A stretch of 64,000 bases of DNA from Nitrobacter sp035546855 (GTDB taxonomy: Bacteria > Pseudomonadota > Alphaproteobacteria > Rhizobiales > Xanthobacteraceae). The stretch's first letter is position 1. Each line of letters starts with the position of its first letter. Where the stretch lies: the NCBI GenBank assembly GCA_035546855.1, contig DASZVY010000060.1, positions 25,415 to 89,414 of the forward strand. Direction: 5' to 3'. Below, piece by piece: positions 41,986-49,918 of the stretch. The position numbers and the translations under genes were made by a program. The notes under the pieces were generated by a model. It did not search any database. It was not told the origin of the DNA and worked only from the letters and a program-made list of their open reading frames with translations.

Positions 41986-43533
41986 ATGAGTCCCATGGAT
42001 TTTTTCGATCGCGGTTATTTGCTCGCACCCGACGGAATTTGCCTCACTGACGGCAAGCGCGAATTCACGTACCGGCAGGCCCGCAGCGCGGCGAACCGCG
42101 TTGCTCACGCGCTCAGGCGCAACGGTCTCGGACCGGGCTCCGTCGTCGCGGTGTACGGCCACAACCATATCCTGACTCTGGTAGCAGTGCTGGGCATTCT
42201 CAAGGCGGGCTGCGTCTGGATGCCCTTGAACGTGCGCAACGGCCGTGACGAGATCGCCCATGCGCTGAAGATTCACGATACCTCGTTCGTGTTCTATCAT
42301 TCAGCGCTTGAAGAACTGGTCGATCCGATTCTCGCCGACATCGTGACGTGCAAGGATGCGGTGTGCCTGGACCGCGATGCCGGACATGTCGGCTTGGAGC
42401 GATGGATCGCAGAAGAACCGGACGACGATATTCCGCTGACTCGCGCGGTCGATGATCTTCTCGCCATTCGCGCGACCGGGGGAACGACGGGCCCTTCGAA
42501 GGGTGTGATGATCACCAGCCGCGTCTACAATACCATGTATGCGAACATGCTGGCCTGCCTTCCGATGCGCGGTCGCCCGGTTCACCTTGCCGCAGCACCC
42601 CTGAGCCACGCCTCCGGGACGCTCTGCTTTCCGACATTCGCGTTCGGCGGCACCAACGTGATCCTGGACAAGGCCGATCCCGAACTGATCCTGCGGGCAT
42701 TCCAGGAGCACAAGGTCACGCACATCTTTCTGCCGCCGACTCTGGTTTACATGTTGCTGGATTCACCCAAGGTGAGGGCGTTTGATTATTCCAGCCTGCA
42801 ATACATCGTTTATGCGGGCGCGCCGATGTCGGTCGACCGCTTGAAGGATGCGATGGACGTCTTCGGTCCGGTGATGGCGCAAGGCTTCGGTCAGGCGGAG
42901 GCGCCGTTTTTCTGCACCATCCTCAGCCCCGAAGATCATCTGGAGGCGATCAGATCGGGACAGGAAAAGCGGCTGGCGAGTTGCGGGCGTCCGACTCCGT
43001 TCACGCGTGTCGCGGTGATGGACGACGAGGGTCGTCAGTTACATAACGGCGAAACTGGCGAGATCGTGGTGCAGGGCGATCTCGTGATGACGGGCTACTA
43101 CAATAACCCGGAAGCGACGGCGCGGGTGTCCCAGTTCGGATGGCATCATACCGGCGACGTCGGCTATCGCGACGAGAACGGCTTCCTTTATATCGTCGAC
43201 CGCAAGCGCGACCTTATCATCAGCGGCGGATTCAATATTGCCCCGAGCGAGATCGAGCGCGTGCTATGGGCGCATCCGTCAGTCGGGGACTGTGCAGTGA
43301 TTGGAGTCCCTGACGAACGCTGGGGAGAAGCGGTCAAGGCTGTCGTCGAGTTGCGGCCCGGGCAGAGCGTATCGGAAGACGAACTGAGGGATTTCTGTCG
43401 CGACCGGCTTGGGGGCATGAAAACTCCGAAATCCATCGAATTCTGGCCGCAGCTTCCACGCAGCCAAGTCGGCAAGGTTCTGAAAAGAGACGTGCGCGCG
43501 AAGTTCTGGAAAGGGCAGGCGCGTCAGGTGTGA
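41986..43533 (+). CDS. AMP-forming acyl-CoA ligase (second)
   Basis: A 515-residue ANL-family ligase. Motifs: RATGGTTGPSKGVMI near residue 165, GQAEAPFFC near 300, HHTGDVGYRDENGFLYIVDR near 385 and PRSQVGKVLKR at the end with the catalytic lysine. It is divergent from the thiolase-like/DUF35 pair. It would activate an acid brought in by the neighbouring TRAP system (inference). Confidence 0.92.
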   Translation: MSPMDFFDRGYLLAPDGICLTDGKREFTYRQARSAANRVAHALRRNGLGPGSVVAVYGHNHILTLVAVLGILKAGCVWMPLNVRNGRDEIAHALKIHDTSFVFYHSALEELVDPILADIVTCKDAVCLDRDAGHVGLERWIAEEPDDDIPLTRAVDDLLAIRATGGTTGPSKGVMITSRVYNTMYANMLACLPMRGRPVHLAAAPLSHASGTLCFPTFAFGGTNVILDKADPELILRAFQEHKVTHIFLPPTLVYMLLDSPKVRAFDYSSLQYIVYAGAPMSVDRLKDAMDVFGPVMAQGFGQAEAPFFCTILSPEDHLEAIRSGQEKRLASCGRPTPFTRVAVMDDEGRQLHNGETGEIVVQGDLVMTGYYNNPEATARVSQFGWHHTGDVGYRDENGFLYIVDRKRDLIISGGFNIAPSEIERVLWAHPSVGDCAVIGVPDERWGEAVKAVVELRPGQSVSEDELRDFCRDRLGGMKTPKSIEFWPQLPRSQVGKVLKRDVRAKFWKGQARQV

Positions 43534-43731
43534 TGATCCTATGTCGCCTCGACTTCCACATGTCCCAATTGGGCATGGGACGACTGCGATGTCGCAGCGG
43601 AAGCCCGGGCAACGAAATCGCGGCTGCTGCTGATCCGTACCTCCGATGTCGGCAAGGAGACCGTCGTGATCGACATTCTCGGCTGGATCCAGACGCATCT
43701 CGCCGGAAAATAGAAAATGCGCTGTGTCCGA

Positions 43732-43770
43732 GTACGGCGGGCGGCAACCGAAGCCGCCCGCCGTACGATT
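43732..43770 (+). terminator. Strong terminator after the second ligase
   Basis: GTACGGCGGGCGGC (43732-43745) and GCCGCCCGCCGTAC (43753-43766) form a perfect 14-bp stem with a seven-base loop, followed by GATTTTG. It lies about 200 bases past the ligase stop and marks the end of the catabolic region. Confidence 0.8.
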
Positions 43771-43823
43771 TTGAGAACGCAATTCGGAGCGGATGCCCGG
43801 AGCATCCGGCGCGAGCTCGATGG

Positions 43824-44321
43824 TCACCCTGCTCTCGGTTTCGCCCTGTTCGCTGTGATTTTTGCCTCGGTCGCGATCACGACGAGACTGCCGCAGTGGT
43901 AGATCGCGCTCGTCACCATCTGCGTATCGGTCATCTCTCGGACGCTTTTCTTCTGACGCTCGCTTTCAGTGATGGACAAGTATGCTTCGCGCACTTTGTC
44001 GCTCTGCTGCTTGACCTTCTGCGGGTCGAGAGAGTGGACGAGTTCGTTGCGGACGTAAGAACATAGCGACAGAAGCTCCCACATCGGCAGGCCGACCTCC
44101 GGAGGGTCGATATCCCTCAGCGCCCTGATCTTCTGCGAAGTGAAGAAACAATGGGCCGGATCCTTGCCGTAAGCATTCAACAGTTCGATCATGAAGGCTT
44201 CGACCGTCACCTGCGCCTTCACGACGGCGAGCATCATGTCGTCTATCCGCGCGACAAGCGCCATCGATTGCTTGCGCGCCTCCTCGAAGAGCTCCTCCCG
44301 GCTTCGCCCGTTCACTTCCAT
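43824..44321 (-). CDS. Hypothetical helical protein with HEPN-like R-x4-H motif
   Basis: A 165-residue protein that is predicted mostly helical from its residue pattern. It contains CSYVRNELVHSLDPQKV near residue 95; R-N-E-L-V-H matches the Rx4-6H motif of HEPN ribonucleases, and related MltR/DUF4145-type proteins have the same look. ATG 44321 begins MEVNGRSREELFEEARK; an ATG at 44399 is possible. It stands alone at the start of the candidate defence part of the island. No nucleotidyltransferase partner is directly adjacent. Confidence 0.6.
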   Translation of the reverse strand: MEVNGRSREELFEEARKQSMALVARIDDMMLAVVKAQVTVEAFMIELLNAYGKDPAHCFFTSQKIRALRDIDPPEVGLPMWELLSLCSYVRNELVHSLDPQKVKQQSDKVREAYLSITESERQKKSVREMTDTQMVTSAIYHCGSLVVIATEAKITANRAKPRAG

Positions 44322-44653
44322 TGACGCCTCCGACCCAAACGGTGGCAGCGTATCACGCGCGGTCAACTTCCCGCACCGTGCACTGCATGAAATGAGCATT
44401 CTTGAGTTCGGTTCGCCGGGGTGCGTCCACCTTCACCGATTGAAGCGTTTCCGGCACCAATGAAATGCCGCCGTGCCGGATTATCGGCGCGCGGTCCCCG
44501 CTCTACGGTCAGCCATCAACTGCAACGGACATCAACTGGTCCTCTGCAGCGCCCGCCGGATGAGCAATCATTCATTTCATCGATACCGCGCATTCCGCGG
44601 TCACAACAGGAGAAGGTCATGTTCGCTCTGCACAGGGTTTTGAAACCGAAATC

Positions 44654-45046
44654 ATGCCGGTCGTCCGTCCCCTCGATCTGCCGGTCCGGACCGAAACCAT
44701 GGGCGAAGCGGCGGCGCCCGACGTGCCAGCCGCCGTCGGCTGGATGATCCTCGGCGTCTACGCGCTGATCATGTCGTCCTTCCTACTGCTCTTTGCGCGC
44801 GACATGGAAGTCGGCCTCATGGTGGCGATCAGCGGCGTCTACTTCACGGTCTACCTCGGCGTGCCGGCGGTGTTCTTCCGGACCGAAGCCCGGAGCGGCC
44901 ACGTCGACTTGAAGCGCTTCCTAAAGGACAGGCTCCACACCTGGACCGGACACGTCGGCGGGGCCGAGGCGATTGTTCAGATTCTGCTGATCCCGGTCGC
45001 GGTCGCGATCACCGCGATCGGAATCATCTCGATCGCCATCTCATGA
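44654..45046 (+). CDS. Hypothetical small membrane protein
   Basis: A 130-residue protein with three hydrophobic segments (GWMILGVYALIMSSFLLLFA; LMVAISGVYFTVYLGVPAVF; ILLIPVAVAITAIGIISIAI) and a basic loop between the second and third. The N-terminal 25 residues are hydrophilic. I do not recognise a family. Confidence 0.6.
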   Translation: MPVVRPLDLPVRTETMGEAAAPDVPAAVGWMILGVYALIMSSFLLLFARDMEVGLMVAISGVYFTVYLGVPAVFFRTEARSGHVDLKRFLKDRLHTWTGHVGGAEAIVQILLIPVAVAITAIGIISIAIS

Positions 45047-45147
45047 TGGAGATGCCGTCTTGGCGACCTCCGCTTCCTGCTCCATGTGACGCCGTCCGGA
45101 TGCACCTGGGCGGCGTTCGCATCCTGCCTCCTCGGTGGCCCCCCGCG

Positions 45148-46044
45148 TCAGACCCGACTTGAGAAGCGTGTGAACGCTGTCAACGTCTGCATGCGAAGTT
45201 CGACGTCGCGCTGATAGATCTCCGCTTTCAGGAATGCGATCTCGTCGTCGACCGACGCTTCGCTGAGATCGATGTACCAAGATCTCGGGCGCCCGTCGCT
45301 GCCGTCGCTCCAGCGATAGCCCCTCCGCTTCAGCAAATCCTTGAGTTCGAACGGCGACTGCTCCGCCCAAACCCGCACCGTCGGTTTGCGAGCGGCCTCC
45401 AGTAGAAGAGCGAGCGCCGGCGCGCCCGTCGTCGGCAGAGTGAAGTCGAGGATTTCGAGCAGCGCGTGACAGTCGTCGACTGCGCGATGGGCGTTGTGGA
45501 AGAAGCCTGCGCCGTTGAGAAGGTAGCCGAGCTTCGCGCCGTCGAAGCCGTGCGATCGCCAGTCGAGCTCGGTTGTACTGCAGGCCCAGGGCTTCTGTTC
45601 GAAGATCGGCCAGTAGCGTTCGGAAAACTTCCGGTCGAATCCGGAGTTGTGCGCGATGACGATCACCGCGTCGTCGACGAACGCGTTCACTGCCGCTTCT
45701 TCGATCCGCTGCCCGGCGACCATCTCGTCGGTGATGCCGGTCAACGCCGTGATCTCGGCGGAGATCGGCACGCTCGGCTCGTTTAACGCGGAGATTACGT
45801 CCCTGACGCCAGTGATGCGACCGTCCGTCAGATAGTCGAACTTAACCATCCCGAGCTCGATGATCTCGTCCTTGCGGGGATCGAGGCCGGTCGTCTCGGT
45901 GTCGAGAAGTATGGCGCTTCTGGTTTCGAGCCCAATGGCAGGCTTGGACAAGGCGCGCGGGACGAGGCGGCGCAGCACCCGGTAGTCGGGCGACATGCTC
46001 AACGCGTCGGCCATCGCGGCCAAGCTGATGGTGTCTTGAAACAT
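45148..46044 (-). CDS. DnaQ-like 3'-5' exonuclease
   Basis: A 298-residue DEDDh-type exonuclease. Asp48 and Glu50 lie in LLDTETTGLDP, the second site in VIVIAHNSGFDRKF near residue 130, and the His-x4-Asp in HRAVDDCHALL near 185. The C-terminal 90 residues have no clear match. It could act in repair, or in defence given its place in the island; neither is shown. Confidence 0.85.
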   Translation of the reverse strand: MFQDTISLAAMADALSMSPDYRVLRRLVPRALSKPAIGLETRSAILLDTETTGLDPRKDEIIELGMVKFDYLTDGRITGVRDVISALNEPSVPISAEITALTGITDEMVAGQRIEEAAVNAFVDDAVIVIAHNSGFDRKFSERYWPIFEQKPWACSTTELDWRSHGFDGAKLGYLLNGAGFFHNAHRAVDDCHALLEILDFTLPTTGAPALALLLEAARKPTVRVWAEQSPFELKDLLKRRGYRWSDGSDGRPRSWYIDLSEASVDDEIAFLKAEIYQRDVELRMQTLTAFTRFSSRV

Positions 46045-46161
46045 CGTCTTTCGAGTCCGGCTCTAGCCGTCCAACCAAGCTTCACCTTACAGGAGCCGCC
46101 GGTCGCGAGGGTATCGGAAAGTCGCGCGATTTAAGAGCGTTTCGCGGCGATTGCGCTTAAC

Positions 46162-46920
46162 CTATTCCGCTGTATTCCCTTCGTACTCGGTTTCGATCTT
46201 GATCTGGTCGATCGGAACGCTGCCAATTTTCGTGTCTTTGTCTTTCAAGATTGGCGTATCGAACTTGAAACCACCACTTGTCGTGCCTATCGATAGTCGA
46301 AACATCGTTCGCCCAGGAGTTTTGCCGGTCCGATAGAGCACGCATCCGGTGAGTTCGAAATAGGTGCGATCGTCAGACCCGAATTGCGCATCGGGCTGAA
46401 GCTCACGACTGACGATCTGTTTGGGAAACACTGGCGGTCCGGTCACTTCCTTCTTAGCGAAAATCTCTCCCTCGTTGAGGCAGTTTTCAGCGTCGCCCTC
46501 CAGCTTCAAGGGCTGTTTTCGTGGAATAACGCCGCCGATTCCTCCAAACATGTCGCCCTTTTTCGTTTGGGCGACGGCTAGGTTGGCCAAGATGAGGACG
46601 TCGGTGGCCGGTATGTTTCCTACATTCTCCAGCTTGAAATTCAGTGGCATTGTTATTTTCCGCGAGTGCGACATCCAGGCCTCAAGCTGAACCGGCCCTT
46701 TCAGTTCCGGAGTTACCCTCAGCCACGGTCGATTTGTGGCCCAGGTTGTATCGTCGGTCTTCTCCAACGTCCGCCACTGCAGCAATGCGGCAAATCCGGC
46801 CAGTGCCGTGAGAGCGACTAGCGCGGCGGTCAGCCAAACGATGGGGTCCGTAGGTGAAGATTCCTGCCGGCGCCGTTCGGCGATCATCGTTGTGACGGTT
46901 TTAGTCCAATGACTATCCAT
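46162..46920 (-). CDS. Hypothetical single-pass membrane protein
   Basis: A 252-residue protein with one transmembrane segment near residues 28-50 (VWLTAALVALTALAGFAALL) and a beta-rich domain after it (TTWATNRPWLRVTPELKGPV onward). I do not recognise a family. ATG 46920 was chosen; the frame stays open upstream through unrelated pseudogene sequence. Confidence 0.6.
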   Translation of the reverse strand: MDSHWTKTVTTMIAERRRQESSPTDPIVWLTAALVALTALAGFAALLQWRTLEKTDDTTWATNRPWLRVTPELKGPVQLEAWMSHSRKITMPLNFKLENVGNIPATDVLILANLAVAQTKKGDMFGGIGGVIPRKQPLKLEGDAENCLNEGEIFAKKEVTGPPVFPKQIVSRELQPDAQFGSDDRTYFELTGCVLYRTGKTPGRTMFRLSIGTTSGGFKFDTPILKDKDTKIGSVPIDQIKIETEYEGNTAE

Positions 46921-46976
46921 TCTCTCACCGACCGGTCCTTGAAGTGGAAGACAAGCTAAACTGATCTTCGTGCCGC

Positions 46977-47132
46977 TCACGTGGTCGGCGCCGGATCTTC
47001 TTTGACGCCGCGGGCGACGATCCGCAGCGCTCCGTCCGGGAGCGGCCGCTGCAGCTTCAGGGCTTCGTCGAGAGGCGCGGTCATCCAGGTCTCGACGTCG
47101 TCTGGCGTCGTCAGGATAGCCGCCGTTCGTGG
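46977..47132 (-). pseudogene. C-terminal remnant of an SRAP (YedK/HMCES-like) protein
   Basis: The last 48 or so codons match the SOS-response-associated peptidase family: AAILTTPDDVETWMTAPLDE, then ALKLQRPLPDGALRIVARG and the TGA at 46977. The catalytic N-terminal Cys and the rest of the protein are missing. Upstream the sequence switches to the fragment 47115-47364 in another frame, so a deletion probably joined two genes. Confidence 0.7.
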
Positions 47133-47364
47133 CCTGGTCGATCGTCGGGGACGGGTCGATGGGATCGCCGTCGGGCCACATCCGCTCGTTCCAGCTTTGC
47201 GCGAGCAACTTGTCGGCCTGCCTGATCAGGGTCTCGCCCTCGGCCCGAAGCTCGGCCGACCGACGTGCCAGCACGGTCGTCATCGCCCGCGCCCGCCCAA
47301 GCTCATGCTTGAGCGCACTGCGGAGGCCGCCTGAGAGGGGCGTCGGGTGGTATTTGGGCGCCAT
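47115..47364 (-). pseudogene. Truncated hypothetical gene joined to the SRAP remnant
   Basis: The N-terminal 80 or so codons look coding: MAPKYHPTPLSGGLRSALKH, a helical arginine/leucine stretch, then SWNERMWPDGDPIDPSPTID and QATNGGY. After GGY the frame turns into arginine-rich noise while the SRAP reading takes over in another frame. Relatives I recall in rhizobia continue with a CxxC domain. The junction lies within about GGCGGCTATCCTG (47110-47125). Confidence 0.5.
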
Positions 47365-47405
47365 CCAGCTCCAACACGTGACGCGGGCCGGCGCCGCGCC
47401 GGCGA

Positions 47406-47755
47406 CTACTCGAACGATGGCCAGCAGCCGTCGTCCTCATGGCTACCGGTCCGCTGCAGGCAGGCGTCGTCGAGCAGACGCTGGCCGACGTTTTTCCAAA
47501 TCGACTCCGGGCCGTAGAGCCGCAGCGCGTCGGCCTTCTGGATCTCGATGGTTCTGCCGCACCGGCTGCAGGCGACCCGCAGCAGATGCCGGTTGATATC
47601 GCAAGCCGCTGCGTCCGGATCGGATTGGCGGCCGGTCTGATATCGGCGCCGGCATCGGCCATGACGGTCTGCCAGTATTCCGGTGGCATCTCGTCGCCCG
47701 GACCGAACGCAGGGGTAGGCATGTGCCAGCTTGCGGGATGGTCGGCCATTCCCAA
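47406..47755 (-). pseudogene. CxxC hypothetical protein, probably frameshifted
   Basis: The C-terminal part reads INRHLLRVACSRCGRTIEIQ, KADALRLYGPESIWKNVGQR and LLDDACLQRTGSHEDDGCWP, with CSRC and other cysteines. The natural N terminus (MPTPAFGPGDEMPPEYWQTV and MADAGADIRPAANPI) is in another frame; the switch lies near 47610-47640. Either a frameshift broke the gene or the C-terminal part has an unusual start. Confidence 0.5.
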
Positions 47756-48048
47756 TTAGAACATATAATGAACAGAAGTGTCGAGTCTCAAACGATGCTT
47801 TCGAGCGATCGATGGCGGGACTGGAGCCTCGACCGGTCTCGGCAGACGTGCGTGAGGCGCCGGGGTCCGCATCTGCGCCGCTAGTGCTTTCCACCGCTAA
47901 ACCGTTGGTCGAAGTTGACCGATTGGATTCTTCCGCGACAAGATCGAGTTTCGAAGCGAGTTCGCGTCCGGTGCTACTCGCTCACGTCTTCCGTTCCCGC
48001 ACGTCCGGACCGTCCATTGCCCTCCTTACGGCCCGTCGTCCGGATTTC

Positions 48049-48642
48049 ATGTCCATACCCGATTTTAACATCGATGGCCTATTGCCTCCTTTCGTAGGGG
48101 ACACCCCGGCCGGTCCGTCGAGCGACATGTCGCCGTATAGAGGTTCTGCGCTCGACGTCGTTCGGGTCTTTGCCTTCAGCGAAGGCCGGAAATCGATTCT
48201 CCGAGGGTGGCTTCTTCACAGAAAGGCACTCAGGGCGATTGGCTTCGGCACCGGTTTTCAATGGATCGATGGAAGTTTCGTGGAGAAGGGCAAGGAGCCG
48301 AAGGATCTCGACACTATGACGTTTCTCCGTAGGCCGACGCACGCGAGGACGCTGCACGACCTCGGAGCCTTTTGGCAGGCAAACCGACCCGTACTCGGCA
48401 GGGCACAAGTCAAGGCCTCCTTCCACGTCGACTTCCTTCCGCTCGATCTCGACGGAGACGACGAGCTTCTAGTGGATCTGACGCGATATTATCTGAGCTT
48501 GTTCTCGCACCGGCGCGAAGACCTGGTGTGGAAGGGGATGGTGCAGGTGCCGCTGGACACCGTCGCCGACGACGATCAGGCTTTGCAATTGCTGGGTCCC
48601 GAGCCAACCTCGTCCGATCCGGAAGCAGGAGACGGCACATGA
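48049..48642 (+). CDS. DUF6932-type nucleotidyltransferase-like protein
   Basis: A 197-residue protein. It begins MSIPDFNIDGLLPPFVGD and has VVRVFAFSEGRKSILRGWLL, then FQWIDGSFVEKGKEPKDLDT. The GSF-x8-PxDxD pattern resembles the minimal nucleotidyltransferase active site (GS ... DhD). The start at 48049 is preferred over a 106-codon upstream extension of random-looking composition. The stop overlaps the next gene (ATGA), so the two proteins are made together. Confidence 0.7.
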   Translation: MSIPDFNIDGLLPPFVGDTPAGPSSDMSPYRGSALDVVRVFAFSEGRKSILRGWLLHRKALRAIGFGTGFQWIDGSFVEKGKEPKDLDTMTFLRRPTHARTLHDLGAFWQANRPVLGRAQVKASFHVDFLPLDLDGDDELLVDLTRYYLSLFSHRREDLVWKGMVQVPLDTVADDDQALQLLGPEPTSSDPEAGDGT

Positions 48643-49577
48643 CCAGCCTGCGCAAATTGGAACGCGATTATATCGAAGCGAACATATCGGAGGTCACGGC
48701 ACTGCTCGACAGGGTCGGCGACCGAGACGTCATGTCCCGCTTTGGGTTGGAAGACCAGCTGAGCGAATTGAAGGAGGCGTTGGCGAAGCTGCAAGCTATG
48801 CCTCCGGAGACGCTTGGTTCGGCGGCTTTGTTCTTCGGAGGCAGACCTGTCGTCGGATCTCAAGGAATCGAAAGCGGCTTCGCCGGCTCGGCCGTCGGTC
48901 AGTTCCAGAATCTGGTATCCATGGTGCATGCCCACGATACGGTCGGCCTGGCCGAGCGCGGGACTGTGCCGCGGCGGTCATCCTCGACGCTTCACATCAC
49001 GAACATCGTCAGAGGTTCGTTCGGCTTTCTCCTCGAGGAGGTGCAGCCACAGCTTCAGATGGTGGACTCTTCGCTGAAGACAGCCGTCGACGAAGCAACC
49101 CGACTCCTGATGGCGTTCGGAGAGGACGACGAGGAGGACTTCAGGAGTGCTGTCGAGGAGATCGACCAGCGAGTGCTGGCCGCCTCGGGCGAGTTCTTCG
49201 ATCTCATGCGAAAGAGCGGAGCGACCGTGAGGCTGGTATCCGGCGATACCGACCGGAGCTTCGGCTCGGACGTCGTCGCGAGAGCGGTCGATCGCGCCAG
49301 GACGACGACGGTCGTCGACGACAACGACATCATCCGCGGACAACTCGCTGGCGTGCTGCCGGAGTCGCATCAGTTCGAATTCAGATCTGCCGACGAGCGA
49401 GGTACGATCCGAGGAAAGGTCGACCGCGACCTCACCCCGCATCAACTAGGGCTCTTCAACAAGGAATACGTCAACACGAACTCCCGCGCCAAGTTCAAGG
49501 TCAAGCGTGTACTGCGCGACCAGGCCGTGGTTCGCGAGAAGTACACCCTCACTGGCATCGAGCCCGATGCCGAGTGA
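48639..49577 (+). CDS. Hypothetical partner of the DUF6932-type protein
   Basis: A 312-residue protein with no named family. The N-terminal 50 residues look coiled (LRKLERDYIEANISEVTALL); the middle has LHITNIVRGSFGFLLEEVQP, a segment I recall from proteins next to DUF6932 genes; the C-terminal part is acidic and basic mixed. It is translationally coupled with the gene at 48049. A two-gene defence or toxin-antitoxin-like module is possible but not shown. Confidence 0.65.
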   Translation: MTSLRKLERDYIEANISEVTALLDRVGDRDVMSRFGLEDQLSELKEALAKLQAMPPETLGSAALFFGGRPVVGSQGIESGFAGSAVGQFQNLVSMVHAHDTVGLAERGTVPRRSSSTLHITNIVRGSFGFLLEEVQPQLQMVDSSLKTAVDEATRLLMAFGEDDEEDFRSAVEEIDQRVLAASGEFFDLMRKSGATVRLVSGDTDRSFGSDVVARAVDRARTTTVVDDNDIIRGQLAGVLPESHQFEFRSADERGTIRGKVDRDLTPHQLGLFNKEYVNTNSRAKFKVKRVLRDQAVVREKYTLTGIEPDAE

Positions 49578-49585
49578 TGGCGCGC

Positions 49586-49918
49586 TCAGTCGCACCACTC
49601 CACGCGGCCGCGCCGGAGCCAGAAGTGCGATCGGCAACCGGTCTTAAGCCACACCGACGGCTTCAGGCTCGGACGTCCCGAGGGGTCGGTATGCAGATCC
49701 CATCGAGGCTTCGCTTCTTTGACGAGGAGAAGCTCGATGGTGCGACCACACCCGCAAGGACACCTCATCCCCACGCACCAGTCCTCGTCGCCTTCGCGCG
49801 CGAGGACCAGATCGCGCCGAGGGAGGCGGGCCGGAAGACTGTCGCCTTCGACGATCTGCAGACCGCGCCCTGGGCCGTACCGATCGAAGGCGCGTCTAAG
49901 CCACCTCGGTATCATCAC
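49586..49918 (-). CDS. DUF6527-family protein of the ubiquitin-like locus
   Basis: A 110-residue cysteine/histidine-rich protein: C53-x-C55-x-C57 (RCPCGCGRTIE), C95-x2-H98 (TGCRSHF) and a C-terminal VEWCD. The segment LKPSVWLKTGCRSHFWLRRG is diagnostic of DUF6527. It may bind zinc. The start overlaps the stop of the JAB-E1 gene, so it is third in the operon. DUF6527 genes often accompany bacterial E1/E2/JAB systems; a processing role is possible but not read from sequence. Confidence 0.85.
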   Translation of the reverse strand: MMIPRWLRRAFDRYGPGRGLQIVEGDSLPARLPRRDLVLAREGDEDWCVGMRCPCGCGRTIELLLVKEAKPRWDLHTDPSGRPSLKPSVWLKTGCRSHFWLRRGRVEWCD

